Shown here: one piece after another, positions 52,384 to 62,018 of the stretch | Layout: each line of letters starts with the position of its first letter | Numbering within the stretch: the stretch's first letter is position 1 | Assembly (NCBI RefSeq): GCF_002727125.1 | Contig: NZ_NHOA01000020.1 | Coordinates: 43,714 to 107,713 of the forward strand | Length of the DNA stretch: 64,000 bases | Reading direction: 5' to 3' | From: Halorubrum persicum | GTDB lineage: Archaea; Halobacteriota; Halobacteria; Halobacteriales; Haloferacaceae | Notes under the pieces: model-generated | What the model saw: only the letters and a program-made list of their open reading frames with translations | Databases searched by the model: none | What the model was told of the DNA's origin: nothing | Program-made: the position numbers and the translations under genes

Positions 52384-53370
52384 TTACTCCAGCCGCCCGA
52401 CGTCGCCGAGCACCGCGCTCGCGGTCTCCGGACCGCCCGCGCCGCGCCCGGAGATGTTGAGCCGGCCGGCGTGGGTGGTCTCGATCTGGACGATGTTCTG
52501 CGTCCCGGAGACCGCGAGGGTTCCGTTCTCGGGGACGAGCCGCGGCGCGACGCGGACGGTCTCGCCCGTCGCCTCACCGATGAGCCGGACGGTCCGACCG
52601 TCCTCGGCCGCGAGCCGGAGCGCGGAGCCGGGCACGTCGCGGATCCCCTCGACATCGGCGTCGGCGAGCGTGAACTCCCGGGCGTCGGCCGGGTCGTCCG
52701 CCGCGCCGAACGAGAGCACGTTCGCGAGGATGACGCATTTGAGCGCCGCGTCGGTCCCGTCCACGTCGAACGAGGGGTCGGCCTCGGCGACGCCGAGGTC
52801 CTGCGCCTCCGCGAGGACGTGCTCGTAGTCGAGCCCCTCGGCGGCCATCCGCGTGAGGATGAAGTTCGCCGTCCCGTTGAGCACGCCCCGGACCGCCGTG
52901 ACGTGGCCCGGTTCGATGTCCTCGACGGTCGAGACCGCGGGGATCGCGCCCCCGACGGTGGCCTCGAACCGGATCTCGCCGTCGCTGTCGTCGACGAGCC
53001 CCCGCAGGTCCCCGAAGCGCTCCGCGACCGGGCCCTTGTTCGCGAGCACGGCGTGGCGGTCGCGCTCCAGCGCGGTCCGGACGTGAGAGAAGCCGGGCTC
53101 GGCGTCGCCCAGCGTCGTCGGCGTCGCCTCGATGAGGACGTCGTAGTCCGCCGCCAGCGCGTCTTCCGGATCGTCGTCGCCGACGATCCCGCGCTCGGCC
53201 TTGCGGGCCACCACCGCGTCGGAATCGACGCCGGAGTGTCTGCTGTCCACGCCGTCCGCGACGACCGCGCTCGACGAGTCGGCGACCGCCACGACCTCGT
53301 GGCCGTACTCGCCCGCGAGGTCGACGACCGATCGACCGACCGCGCCGGCGCCGACGACGGCGAGCCTCAC
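52384..53370 (-). CDS. hom: Homoserine dehydrogenase
   Basis: A 328-residue NAD(P)-dependent enzyme converting aspartate semialdehyde to homoserine in the threonine/methionine branch. The dinucleotide fold starts at residue 2 ([20 protein letters not shown]). Substrate-domain landmarks are [47 protein letters not shown] and [20 protein letters not shown] (with catalytic Asp/Lys). It has no own C-terminal ACT domain. GTG start at 53370 overlaps the stop of the ACT gene (GTGA). The regulatory domain is thus encoded separately just upstream. Confidence 0.94.
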   Translation of the reverse strand: MRLAVVGAGAVGRSVVDLAGEYGHEVVAVADSSSAVVADGVDSRHSGVDSDAVVARKAERGIVGDDDPEDALAADYDVLIEATPTTLGDAEPGFSHVRTALERDRHAVLANKGPVAERFGDLRGLVDDSDGEIRFEATVGGAIPAVSTVEDIEPGHVTAVRGVLNGTANFILTRMAAEGLDYEHVLAEAQDLGVAEADPSFDVDGTDAALKCVILANVLSFGAADDPADAREFTLADADVEGIRDVPGSALRLAAEDGRTVRLIGEATGETVRVAPRLVPENGTLAVSGTQNIVQIETTHAGRLNISGRGAGGPETASAVLGDVGRLE

Positions 53371-53960
53371 GCTTCCACCCCCGTGAGCGGCTCGACCAGA
53401 CGCAGATCCTTCTCATCGGCCAGCTCTCGGACCGCCGCGAGCGCCGCCTCGGTCTCGCCGGCGCGGGCCTCCAAGCGGAGCCGGGCGCTCGACGCCTGCT
53501 CGGTCCCCTGCGGCGCCGCCAGCGACACGTCGGCGACGGACGCCGACTCGCAGGCCTCGATCCGGGAGAGGGAGTCCGACAGGTCCGTGTCGATGAGGTG
53601 GCCGAAGAGCAGGATGGTCACCTCCTCCGCGTACCGCTCCGTCCCCGCCTGCATCACGTTCACGCCCTCGCTTCGGAGGGCCTCGACGATCCCCTCGAAC
53701 CGTTCTTGGGTCGCCTCGAAGTCGACCTCGACCGGGATGCGACCGCGGGGCGTCTTGTTGCCGCGCTCGTGGTAGATCGAGAGGAGGTTCCCCCCGTTGT
53801 CGGCGATCGGGTGGAGCGCGGCGAGCAGCTGTCCCGGTTCGTCGACGAGCTCGAGCCGCACCGTGTGCGTCGAGGGCGTCGTCGCGGCGTGGCCGCCGTC
53901 GGGAGTCGCGTCCTCGCCGTCCGCCGCCTCCTCGGGGACCCCGTCGCGGGCGTCGCTCAC
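53367..53960 (-). CDS. ACT-domain protein coupled to homoserine dehydrogenase
   Basis: A 197-residue protein with GTG start at 53960, preceded by a strong Shine-Dalgarno (GGAGGTGG, complement of 53963-53970). It contains an ACT-like amino-acid sensor (TVRLELVDEPGQLLAALHPI, NLLSIYHERGNKTPRGRIPV) and a second ACT-like half (EVTILLFGHLID ... ARLRLEARAG). It likely supplies feedback control by threonine to Hom in trans, or forms a complex with it. Its start overlaps the stop of a short upstream ORF (see 53957-54079). Confidence 0.85.
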   Translation of the reverse strand: MSDARDGVPEEAADGEDATPDGGHAATTPSTHTVRLELVDEPGQLLAALHPIADNGGNLLSIYHERGNKTPRGRIPVEVDFEATQERFEGIVEALRSEGVNVMQAGTERYAEEVTILLFGHLIDTDLSDSLSRIEACESASVADVSLAAPQGTEQASSARLRLEARAGETEAALAAVRELADEKDLRLVEPLTGVEA

Positions 53961-54079
53961 GCCGCCACCTCCGCGGGACGCGTGGTGACAGCGATCCGGC
54001 ACGGTCCTGTCGGCGGGGCGGAGCGGTCGCTTGCTGGCTCCGTCACGATGCGCCGAGCGGGAGTCGTGCCCGTCTGCAT
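53957..54079 (-). CDS. Thr-rich 40-residue leader ORF upstream of ACT-hom
   Basis: ATG 54079 to TGA 53957 encodes 40 residues: MQTGTTPARRIVTEPASDRS plus 20 more, ending VTTRPAEVAA. Seven of 40 are Thr. The ATG is 28 bp from the TATA-like CTTATAC at 54104-54110 (complement), so it is the first codon of a leaderless message. Its TGA overlaps the GTG of the ACT gene (GTGA), which is the classical coupling arrangement. There is no resemblance to a known protein. Whether it is a regulatory leader peptide or a real small protein is open, but the architecture supports translation. Confidence 0.5.
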   Translation of the reverse strand: MQTGTTPARRIVTEPASDRSAPPTGPCRIAVTTRPAEVAA

Positions 54080-54102
54080 ACCCGGAAGAAGTCGGGGGAT
54101 CA

Positions 54103-54110
54103 GGTATAAG
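54103..54110 (-). promoter_or_regulatory. TATA box of the ACT-hom operon
   Basis: CTTATAC (complement) in GGCTTATACCTG, 25-31 bp upstream of ATG 54079. The remaining 54080-54275 region, between this promoter and the aEF2 stop, has no gene and no clear structure beyond it. Confidence 0.55.
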
Positions 54111-54275
54111 CCTTCGGCGATGGCAGGCGTTGCCTCGCTTCAATCGTGTGAACCCACAGCACGGCGACGGGATCGCCCCGACAAGCGGAACACAAGAGTG
54201 AGAGGGGCAAAAGGGAGCGCAGGACCGACGCGAGATCCGTAGAAAGCCGCAGAAACCGCGAACCGCGTCGTCGAC

Positions 54276-56465
54276 TTAGAAGTAGTCGATCGACTGCGGC
54301 AGTTCCAGCTTCATCCCCTTACGCTCGCGGATCTCCATGATCTTCTCGCGCTGGAGGTTGTCGACGAGCACGCGGAAGCCCGCGTTCTCGGTGTTCCACG
54401 AGGCGCGGCCCTCGGTGGCCGAGCGGATGTCGGAGGAGAAGCCGATCATCTCCTCGACGGGCGCGATGCCCTCGACGACCATGAGGTCGCCCTCCTGGTA
54501 CATGTCGTCGACGCGACCGCGGCGACCCTGAATCTCGCCGGACGCGGCGCCCATGTGCTCCGAGGGCACGTCGATCCGGACGTCCTGAATCGGCTCCAGC
54601 AGGCGGACCTCGCCGTCGATCAGCGCGCGGTGGACCGCGTCGCGGACCGCGGGGATAACCTGCGCCGGACCGCGGTGGATGGTGTCCTCGTGGAGCTTCG
54701 CGTCGTGCAGCCGGAACAGCGACCCCTGGACGGGCTCGGCGGCGAGCGGCCCGTCGTCGAGCGCCTCCTGAAGCCCTTCGAGGACGAGCTCCATCGTCTC
54801 GTTGAGGTGCTGGATCCCCTTCGTGTCGTCGATGAGGATGTTCGTCCGGTGGATGTCCTCGACGTTCTGGGAGGTGTCCTTGTCCATGCCGGCCTCCTGC
54901 AGCGCCTCGCGGCGCTCCAGTTCGGGCATGTCCATCGAGACCTCGCCGAGCTGGATGGCGTCGACGATCTCCTGGTCCATCGGCTCGACGGTGATGTAGA
55001 ACTTGTTGTGGCGGTTCGGCGACTGCCCCTCGACCTCGCGGGAGGACTCCTGCGGCTGCTCGCGGAAGACGACGATCGGCTCACCGGTGATGACCGGGAT
55101 GCCCTGGTTGTCGCGGATCCGCTGGGTGATCACTTCGAGGTGGAGCTCGCCCTGCCCGCTGATGAGGTGCTCGCCCGTGTCCTCGTTGATCTCGATCTGG
55201 ATCGTCGGGTCCTCCTTCGCGACCTGCTGGAGCGTCTCGATGAGCTTCGGCAGGTCGTCCATGTTCTGCGCCTCGACGGACTTCGTGATGACCGGCTCCG
55301 AGATGTGCTCGATGGACTCGAACGGCGTCATCTCGACCGAAGACACCGTGGAGCCGGCGATGGCGTCGCGCAGGCCGGTGACCGACGCGATGTTCCCGGC
55401 CGGAACGCGGTCCACCTCCTCGCGCTCGGACCCCATGAAGAGCCCGACGCTCTGGATCCGGTTCTTGCCGGCCGTCCCGGAGACGTACAGCTCCTGGCCC
55501 TTCTCCAGCGTGCCGGAGAAGACGCGACCCGTCGCGATCTCGCCCGCGTGCGGGTCCATGGAGATGTCGGTGACCATGAAGACGACATCGCCGTCCTCGT
55601 CGACGAGCTGCATCCCCTCGGCCAGCTCCGAGTCGGCGTCGCCGCGCCAGATGCGCGGGACACGACGGGGCTGCGCGTCGACCGGGTTCGGGAAGTGCTC
55701 ACAGACCATGTCGAGCACGACGTCCGAGAGCGGCGTCCGGTCGTGGAGCTCGTCCCGCTTGTCGTTCTGCTCGAGGTCCATGATATCGCCGAAGTCCATG
55801 CCGGTCCGCTGCATCGACGGCATCGAGACGCCCCACTTGTACAGCGCGGAGCCGAACCCGACCGTCCCGTCCTCGACGGAGACGGTCCAGTCCTCGGGGA
55901 TGTCTTCCATGTTCTCGGCCATCCCGCGGATGAGCTCGTTGACGTCGGCGATGACCGACATCAGCCGCTCCTGCATCTCCTGGGGCCCCTCCTGGAGCTC
56001 GGAGATGAGGCGGTCGACCTTGTTGATGAACAGCGCCGGCTTCACGCCCTCGCGGAGCGCCTGCCGGAGCACCGTCTCGGTCTGCGGCATCGCACCCTCG
56101 ACGGCGTCGACGACCACCAGCGCGCCGTCGACCGCGCGCATCGCGCGGGTGACGTCGCCCCCGAAGTCCACGTGGCCCGGGGTGTCGATGAGGTTGATGA
56201 GGTGGTTGGTGTCCTCGTACTCGTGGGTCATCGAAACGTTCGCCGCGTCGATGGTGATGCCCCGTTCCTGCTCGTCCTCCTTCGTGTCCATCGCGAGCTG
56301 CTCGCCCGCGGTGTCCTGGGAGATCATGCCGGCACCGGCCAGCAGGTTGTCGGAGAGCGTCGTCTTCCCGTGGTCGACGTGGGCGGCGATGGCGATGTTC
56401 CGGATGTGCTCCGGGTTGTCCATCAGCCGCTCGCACTCTTGAACGATCTTCTTGCGTCGGCCCAT
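54276..56465 (-). CDS. aef2: Elongation factor 2 (aEF2)
   Basis: A 729-residue translocase. G1 [18 protein letters not shown], switch [15 protein letters not shown]3 [11 protein letters not shown] and G4 NKVDR lie in the N-terminal GTPase domain. The diphthamide target His is in [16 protein letters not shown] in domain IV. The end [10 protein letters not shown] is typical of haloarchaeal EF-2. Start ATG 56465 ([16 protein letters not shown]) rather than the upstream codon. A CCTTTTG TATA-like element is about 30 bp upstream. Confidence 0.97.
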   Translation of the reverse strand: MGRRKKIVQECERLMDNPEHIRNIAIAAHVDHGKTTLSDNLLAGAGMISQDTAGEQLAMDTKEDEQERGITIDAANVSMTHEYEDTNHLINLIDTPGHVDFGGDVTRAMRAVDGALVVVDAVEGAMPQTETVLRQALREGVKPALFINKVDRLISELQEGPQEMQERLMSVIADVNELIRGMAENMEDIPEDWTVSVEDGTVGFGSALYKWGVSMPSMQRTGMDFGDIMDLEQNDKRDELHDRTPLSDVVLDMVCEHFPNPVDAQPRRVPRIWRGDADSELAEGMQLVDEDGDVVFMVTDISMDPHAGEIATGRVFSGTLEKGQELYVSGTAGKNRIQSVGLFMGSEREEVDRVPAGNIASVTGLRDAIAGSTVSSVEMTPFESIEHISEPVITKSVEAQNMDDLPKLIETLQQVAKEDPTIQIEINEDTGEHLISGQGELHLEVITQRIRDNQGIPVITGEPIVVFREQPQESSREVEGQSPNRHNKFYITVEPMDQEIVDAIQLGEVSMDMPELERREALQEAGMDKDTSQNVEDIHRTNILIDDTKGIQHLNETMELVLEGLQEALDDGPLAAEPVQGSLFRLHDAKLHEDTIHRGPAQVIPAVRDAVHRALIDGEVRLLEPIQDVRIDVPSEHMGAASGEIQGRRGRVDDMYQEGDLMVVEGIAPVEEMIGFSSDIRSATEGRASWNTENAGFRVLVDNLQREKIMEIRERKGMKLELPQSIDYF

Positions 56466-56617
56466 TATACCGCTTGTTATCGATAGGAGGGTCAAAAGGG
56501 TAGTGTTTCGTCTCGGCCGTTTCGACCGGATCGACCCGCGATCGCCGCCGTTTTCGTGTCGATCGGTCGCACGATCGGAGGCTCAGTCGGAGAGCGATCT
56601 CCCGTGCGCATCCGGTT

Positions 56618-56629
56618 CTATTTAAGTAG
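56618..56629 (+). promoter_or_regulatory. TATA box of KDPG-aldolase-like gene
   Basis: CTATTTAAGTAG centred 26 bp upstream of ATG 56649, fitting a leaderless transcript. Confidence 0.6.
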
Positions 56630-56648
56630 TCGTCAGAAACGAGGGCGT

Positions 56649-57293
56649 ATGAACGAGACGCTCTCACGGCTCGTCGACAGCGGCGTCGTCGCGGTGCTGC
56701 GCGGGGTCGAGGCCGACCAGCTGATCGAGATCACCGAGGCGCTGCGCGAGGGCGGGGTCACCGCCGTCGAGATCACGGCGGACACGCCCGACGTGACCGA
56801 AAAGCTCGGCGCGGTCGCCGGCTCCTTCGACAACGAGGTCGTCGTGGGCACCGGGACGGTCCTCGACAGCGAGACCGCGAGGGCGACCCTGATGGCCGGC
56901 GCGGAGTTCGTCGTCTCGCCGAGCCTCCACGAGGACGTGATCGAGACGTGCAACCGCTACGGCGCCGTCAGCGCGCCCGGCGTGATGACCCCGACCGAGG
57001 CGGTCCGCGGCTACGAGGCCGGCGCCGACTTCGTGAAGGTGTTCCCCGCGAAAACCGTCGGCCCGGCCCACCTCGGCGCGATGAAGGGGCCGCTCGGCCA
57101 GATCCCGATGATGCCGACCGGCGGCGTCGGCCCCGACAACGCCGCGGAGTATATCGACGCCGGCGCGTTCGCGGTCGGCGCGGGCGGCGCGCTCGTCGAC
57201 TACGACGCCGCCGAGCGCGGCGACTACGAGGCGATCACCGAGACGGCCCGCGAGTTCACGCGGGTGGTCGAGGAGGCGCGGGCGGACGACTAG
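56649..57293 (+). CDS. KDPG/KHG-type class I aldolase
   Basis: A 214-residue Eda-family TIM barrel that cleaves 2-keto-3-deoxy-6-phosphogluconate or 4-hydroxy-2-oxoglutarate to pyruvate and an aldehyde. The Schiff-base Lys is in GADFVKVFPAKT (about residues 129-140), with the acid/base Glu in VTAVEITADTPDV. The phosphate/glyoxylate-binding loop is GQIPMMPTGGVGPDNAAEY. ATG 56649 is chosen by TATA spacing. It is a stand-alone gene. Confidence 0.88.
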   Translation: MNETLSRLVDSGVVAVLRGVEADQLIEITEALREGGVTAVEITADTPDVTEKLGAVAGSFDNEVVVGTGTVLDSETARATLMAGAEFVVSPSLHEDVIETCNRYGAVSAPGVMTPTEAVRGYEAGADFVKVFPAKTVGPAHLGAMKGPLGQIPMMPTGGVGPDNAAEYIDAGAFAVGAGGALVDYDAAERGDYEAITETAREFTRVVEEARADD

Positions 57294-57323
57294 AGCCGCC
57301 GGAGATCGCGCGGCCCGACCGCG

Positions 57324-60300
57324 TCACATGAAGTCCGCGATGCCGGACTGCTTGTTCGTGTCGTCCTCGAAGATCGACTCCAGCGACTGGTCTAACACCT
57401 TCAGCCGCTGTTTCGTGTAGGGACGACAGCCGAACCGGTCGGCGACCTCGATCGCCGTGTCGACGTACTTGTTCACCGACCCCTGGTGGACGGTGAGGTT
57501 CACCCGACCGCCGCACTCGCGGCAGTCCCCGGACAGGGGCATCCGGCGGTACTTCTCGCCGCAGTCGAGACACCGCGTCTCCTGCCGCGAGAACGCTCTG
57601 AGGTTGCCGATGATGTCCGGCAGGAAGTGGTACTCGATCACGCGCTCGGCCACGTCGGTCTCGTCGACCGCGCGCAGCTTCCGGGCCAGCTCCAGCTGGG
57701 CGTCCATCTTCTCCATCATGTCGCCGAGCGTCTTGTACGCCGACAGGTCCGGCCCCATCGCGATGTCCGTCGTGTCGTGGGTGTGACCGAACCCGTGGTA
57801 CTCCTCGTCGGTCCCGAGCGTGTCCTCGCCGATCTGAATCAGGTCCTCGACCGACTCCGGATCGGGCATCTCCAGCGTCGCGTCGTAGAACTCGCGGGGG
57901 TACTCCCGCGCGATGTCGACGTTGTGCGCCTCGTCGTCGATCTCCGACGGATCGATCCGCGAGGACATCACGAGGGGCGCGTCCATCCGCCCGCCGCGCT
58001 GGTCCGGCAAGAACGATTTCGAGAAGTTGAGCAGTCCGTCCATGAGGAGCATCACGCAGTCCTCGTCACCATCGCAGTTTCTACGTTTGGCTGCGTGAAA
58101 GTACGGATGAGCGTATCCCACCGCTGCCGACGTGAAACCCACCACTCTCCCGACAGTCGCCGCGCTCGTGTGCGGCGCCATCCCGAAGACGAGCTCGCCG
58201 ACGAGGTCGTCGCGCTCGTTGACCTCGTAGAAGCGCGGGATGTCGTAGAACTGCTCCAGCAAGTCGTCGACGAAGTCCGCGGTCTTGAGCATGTGTTCCG
58301 CGGCGCCGTCGGAGAGGACGATGTCCTGCACGCGGAGCTCCACGAGCTGGTCGTCGTGGCGCAGCGGTTCGCCGTCGATGTCGGTCTCGTAGCCGATCTC
58401 CCGGAGGTGGTCGGCGGTGACGTCGAGCTCCTCGGGCCGGACCGACGTGACGGGGAGGTCGGTCATGTCGTAGCGGACCGTGCCGTCCTTGAACGACGTG
58501 ACGCCGTTCTTCGCGCGGAGGACTCCCTTCTCGATCGGTTCGGGGGTCTTGTTCCGCGAGGTGAGCCCCTGAACCCCCTTCAGGATCTCGAAGGCCGACT
58601 CCCGCTCGCCGACGTTCCCCAGCGCGGAGCGGTACGCGTCGTTGAGATCGACCTCCTGGCGGGTCGCCGCGGTCACCTCCCACTCGCAGCGCGGACACTC
58701 GACGCGGCCGGCCTCGTCGGGTTCGCAGACGGTGCCGCAGTCGCCGCACTCGTAGTGGAGGTCGGTGTGGATCTCGCAGTCCGGGCACTGCGCCCGGTAC
58801 GTGTGCTCGCCGCACTCGGGACAGACGCGGTCGGAGACCTCCAGGTCCAGCCGTCCCCGGTGGCCCGTGTCGTCCATGACGCTCGCCGCCTCCGCCACGT
58901 CGCGCTGGGGGCCGCCGGCCTCGTTGATCGGGAACAGCGTGTGGACCGCGGGCGAGAGGTCGCGGCTCTCCGACTTCTCCGGGCGACCCATCCGGTTGCC
59001 GATCCGGGTCGGCGCCCGCTCGCGGACCTCGAAGGGAGCGACCTCGTTGACGGCTTTCACCGCGTTCTCGCCGTCGTCCCACTCGCGGGCCGCCGCCGAG
59101 ATGTCCCCCGCTTCCCACGTCTTTCGGAGCCCGTCGTCGACACCGAGCGACCGCGCCAGCGGGCGCCATACCGGGACCCGGAGCGCGTCCGGCGTGGCGA
59201 CGTGTTCGATCAGCAGCGACTCCAGCGCGTGCTGCGTCGTCTCGGTGCGCTCGAGCGCGAGGACGCCCTCGACCACGTCGCCGGCGGCGACCGCGTCCGC
59301 GAGCGCCTCGAACGCGTCGACCGAGACGTCGTGCCAGAGGTAGGTGTACGTCGGGTGGAGCGGGCAGTCGTACTCGCGCGCCCACGCGAGCGCCTCGTCG
59401 ACGTCTGGGTGTTCGAGGTCGATGTGCGGGTCGTCCCGCATGGCCTGCACGTCGGCGCCCGCCGCCTCGAACTCCTGGACCCACCACTCGTAGACGTACG
59501 AGGCGGGCGCAAGCGGGTGGTTGTTCTCGACGAACTCGCCGTAGTTGACGAGGTACTCGCCGAGATCGAGCACCTTCTCGACGCCGTTCCGGATCTCCTT
59601 CGCCTCCTCTGGGTCGTCGATCCGCCGGACCTCGCCGTTCGCGAGCCGGACGGTCGGCCCCTCGATGGAGTCGACGGGAACGACGCCGTGGGCCTTCCCC
59701 GGGCGCTCCGTCTTGATCTGGGTGCCCGCCGCGAGGAAGTCGTCGACGAGGTGCATCGTCGCCGGGTGGACCCCGCCGGTCGCGAACCCGTGATTGCGCG
59801 CGCGACCGTACCGGAGCCGGAACCCGCCCGACTCGCTCGGATGGGTGAAGACGGGGCGACCCGCGATCAGATCGCGGAGGAACTTCTGCGAGGGCTTCGG
59901 GCGGAGGGGGCCGTCGGGCTCGGCGGCTTCCGAGTCCGCGGCGCCACCGTCCGTCGCGTCGTCGGCGTCGTCGCCAGTGTCGTCACTCTCGGCGCTCTCG
60001 GCGTCCGCCTCTCCGTCGGCGTCCGCGGCGGCCTCGTCGCTCGCGCCCGCCCCGTCCTTCCCGATCGTGCCGTCGATCAGGTCTTGGAGCCACGGCCAGT
60101 CGACCTCGTCCAGATCGCGGGTGTACCGCTGGATCTTCGGGGCCTTCAGCGCGATCCCCTCGGCGGCGACGAGACACATCCCGCCGCGCGCGGAGTTGGT
60201 GTCGACGCGCTCCAGATCGCGGAACCCGGAGACCTCCTCGTCGCCCGTCGCCTCCCCGTCGAGCATGACGGGCATGTGCTGGGCGATGAACTTCGACTCC

Positions 60301-60899
60301 TTATCCTTCGGCGTGTACTGGAGCCCGGTCTCCTTGTCGTAGAGGGCGATCTCCTCGGCGTAGCGCTCGACCTCCACGTCGCGGGGTTTGTACTCGTCGA
60401 TGTCGAGCAGCGACCGGGCGTAGTCGGCGACGAGCACGGAGAGCGCCTGCGCGGTCCCGCCCGCCGACCGGATCGGGCCGGCGTAGTAGACGTTGACGAA
60501 CTCGCTCCCGTCGTCGTTCTCCAGCAGCTCCACGCGGTCGATCCCCTCGATCGGCGCGGCGACGACCCCCTCGGTGAGCAGCGCGACCGCGGTCCGGACC
60601 GCGCCCTCGACCTTACCGGCCCGGGAGTCGTAGTCGCCGACGGTGCCCTCGACGAAGTCGGTGACGAGCTCCAGCGCCGCCTCCTCGCGGGACATCTCGC
60701 CTTCCAGCTCGCGGACGCGCTCCGCGACCCCGTCGATCCCGAGGATGTTCTCGACGCGGTCCGCCATGTCGCGGGCGATCGGGATCTCGATCTCCGGTTT
60801 CGGGTCGTGACCCTGCCGTTTGGCGGCCTCGGCCACGTCCCACGCCTCGTCGAGCCGGTCTTCGATCCGGGCGAAGTAGCGCTCGTCGTCCTGCCTCAT
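57324..60899 (-). CDS. polC: DNA polymerase II (family D) large subunit DP2
   Basis: The 1191-residue catalytic subunit of the archaeal replicative polymerase PolD. The N-terminal RNA-polymerase-like part includes VYYAGPIRSAGGTAQALSVLV. A highly acidic low-complexity insertion lies at about residues 284-330. A zinc-ribbon block follows (CPECGEHTYRAQCPDC, then CGDCGTVC, CPRCEW). The active site is KRRNCDGDEDCVMLLMDGLLN, with the catalytic Asp residues intact and no intein, although this is a common intein site. The C-terminal zinc finger is CLDCGEKYR ... CRECGGR. The C-terminal KQSGIADFM is complete. Confidence 0.97.
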   Translation of the reverse strand: MRQDDERYFARIEDRLDEAWDVAEAAKRQGHDPKPEIEIPIARDMADRVENILGIDGVAERVRELEGEMSREEAALELVTDFVEGTVGDYDSRAGKVEGAVRTAVALLTEGVVAAPIEGIDRVELLENDDGSEFVNVYYAGPIRSAGGTAQALSVLVADYARSLLDIDEYKPRDVEVERYAEEIALYDKETGLQYTPKDKESKFIAQHMPVMLDGEATGDEEVSGFRDLERVDTNSARGGMCLVAAEGIALKAPKIQRYTRDLDEVDWPWLQDLIDGTIGKDGAGASDEAAADADGEADAESAESDDTGDDADDATDGGAADSEAAEPDGPLRPKPSQKFLRDLIAGRPVFTHPSESGGFRLRYGRARNHGFATGGVHPATMHLVDDFLAAGTQIKTERPGKAHGVVPVDSIEGPTVRLANGEVRRIDDPEEAKEIRNGVEKVLDLGEYLVNYGEFVENNHPLAPASYVYEWWVQEFEAAGADVQAMRDDPHIDLEHPDVDEALAWAREYDCPLHPTYTYLWHDVSVDAFEALADAVAAGDVVEGVLALERTETTQHALESLLIEHVATPDALRVPVWRPLARSLGVDDGLRKTWEAGDISAAAREWDDGENAVKAVNEVAPFEVRERAPTRIGNRMGRPEKSESRDLSPAVHTLFPINEAGGPQRDVAEAASVMDDTGHRGRLDLEVSDRVCPECGEHTYRAQCPDCEIHTDLHYECGDCGTVCEPDEAGRVECPRCEWEVTAATRQEVDLNDAYRSALGNVGERESAFEILKGVQGLTSRNKTPEPIEKGVLRAKNGVTSFKDGTVRYDMTDLPVTSVRPEELDVTADHLREIGYETDIDGEPLRHDDQLVELRVQDIVLSDGAAEHMLKTADFVDDLLEQFYDIPRFYEVNERDDLVGELVFGMAPHTSAATVGRVVGFTSAAVGYAHPYFHAAKRRNCDGDEDCVMLLMDGLLNFSKSFLPDQRGGRMDAPLVMSSRIDPSEIDDEAHNVDIAREYPREFYDATLEMPDPESVEDLIQIGEDTLGTDEEYHGFGHTHDTTDIAMGPDLSAYKTLGDMMEKMDAQLELARKLRAVDETDVAERVIEYHFLPDIIGNLRAFSRQETRCLDCGEKYRRMPLSGDCRECGGRVNLTVHQGSVNKYVDTAIEVADRFGCRPYTKQRLKVLDQSLESIFEDDTNKQSGIADFM

Positions 60900-60915
60900 C
60901 GCCGCGTGTCCCGCC

Positions 60916-61335
60916 TCAGAGCCATAGGTCGAGGTCGGTGGCCTCGTCGTGGGAGCGCTCCAGCGGCTCCGCGAACGCCCGGAGATGACACTCGCCGGCC
61001 CAGACGGTCCCGGCGTTGAGGTGTCCCGCGAGCGCCTGCCCGCTCGGCCGCGACAGCACGGCGTGCGTGTGGGCGAACACGTCGCCCTCGAGCAGCGAGA
61101 CGTTGCCGACGCAGGCGGCGACCTCCAGCGGCTCGTCGAACGTCACCGAGCGGTACTCGGTCTCCTCCTGGTCGTAGAACCACACCTCCGCGTCCTGCAC
61201 GGCCCCGAGCGCCGTGAACCAGCCCGCCTCGACGTCCTCCGCGCGAGCGAGGTCCTCGATCTCCTCGCGCCAGTCGGCGCCAGTTTCGAATCGTGCGACG
61301 TACTCCGCCGTCGACTCGACTTCTCGATGGTGCAT
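60916..61335 (-). CDS. PPC-domain (DUF296) DNA-binding-type protein
   Basis: A 139-residue PPC domain protein. Landmarks: VARFETGADWREEIEDLARAE, FTALGAVQDAEVWFYD and GDVFAHTHAVLSRPSGQALAGHL with conserved His residues (HTH and GHLN) that bind metal in related structures. It lacks an AT-hook. Its stop is 16 bp from the polC start, so it is probably co-transcribed with DP2. A 10 bp inverted repeat lies just upstream. Confidence 0.85.
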   Translation of the reverse strand: MHHREVESTAEYVARFETGADWREEIEDLARAEDVEAGWFTALGAVQDAEVWFYDQEETEYRSVTFDEPLEVAACVGNVSLLEGDVFAHTHAVLSRPSGQALAGHLNAGTVWAGECHLRAFAEPLERSHDEATDLDLWL

Positions 61336-61345
61336 AGGAACCGTC

Positions 61346-61390
61346 CACGACCGCCGGGGGCAAAAACCCTTCAGTCGGACGGCGGTCGTG
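61346..61390. repeat. 10 bp perfect inverted repeat upstream of the PPC gene
   Basis: CACGACCGCC (61346-61355) and GGCGGTCGTG (61381-61390), 25 bp apart, 10 bp before the PPC ATG at 61335. Between them on the minus strand is a T-run (GGGTTTTTGCC) that may serve as the TATA. It may be an operator or a 5' hairpin. The rest of 61391-61538 shows nothing recognisable. Confidence 0.4.
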
Positions 61391-61538
61391 AATTGATATA
61401 GCGAAATGTGATTTAACGCGAGTCAGCGACCGTCGGCCACGTCCACACGAAATCGGCCGGAGAGACGCCACTCACCGGATAACCGAACGAACAGCTACCG
61501 ACGGGTGAAAAACGCGAGCCGTAGAGGGGGAGAACCGC

Positions 61539-61916
61539 TCAGAACGGGGCCTGGGGGCCTTCGTCGTCGCCGCCGTCGTCGGTCGTCTCGCCGGGGAAGG
61601 AGGGCGACATGCCGCCGCTGCTGGTGCCGCCGAGGTCGCCGTCGGCGCCCGAGTCCATCCCGGTGTCCGCGTGAACCGTCTCGATCTCGGGGATCTCCTT
61701 GACCATCCGGGACTTGATCGCCTGGATCGTCATGGGGGAGATACCGCAGCCGGAGCAGGCGCCGCCGAGCTGGATCGTGACCTCGCCGTTCTCGCGGTCG
61801 AGGTGGCTGATGGCGGCGCTCCCGCCGTGCATCTGGATCTGCGGAAAGTTGCGCCGCAGGAAGTTCGTGATCCGCTCGCGGAGGTCGTTGTCCGCGTCAG
61901 TCGTGTCCGTGCTCAT
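61539..61916 (-). CDS. NifU-like Fe-S scaffold protein
   Basis: A 125-residue protein with the NifU C-terminal domain at residues about 10-88: RERITNFLRRNFPQIQMHGG and LGGACSGCGISPMTIQAIKS with the cluster-binding CxxC. A Gly/Ser/Asp-rich tail follows and ends QAPF. It would assemble or carry Fe-S clusters and complements the suf genes at 26025-29644. Confidence 0.93.
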   Translation of the reverse strand: MSTDTTDADNDLRERITNFLRRNFPQIQMHGGSAAISHLDRENGEVTIQLGGACSGCGISPMTIQAIKSRMVKEIPEIETVHADTGMDSGADGDLGGTSSGGMSPSFPGETTDDGGDDEGPQAPF

Positions 61917-62018
61917 GCCAGCGGGTTGGCGTCCGGGCGGCTTATGCCTTTGGTTCGACGGAACGCGCGCCGCGAGAATCGGCGTATCGGGCGGTGAAGC
62001 GGCCGGAACGCGGCGGTG

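Noticed and set aside
57324..60899. Intein in the PolD large subunit
   Set aside because: The catalytic NCDGDEDC region and the rest of the protein read through continuously with no splicing blocks. The only insertion is an acidic low-complexity segment.
57486..61019. A very long open frame on the plus strand opposite the DP2 gene
   Set aside because: It mirrors the codon structure of DP2 and is rich in Arg, Val and Leu with no domain, as expected from GC-rich antisense frames. The minus-strand frame carries all PolD motifs.
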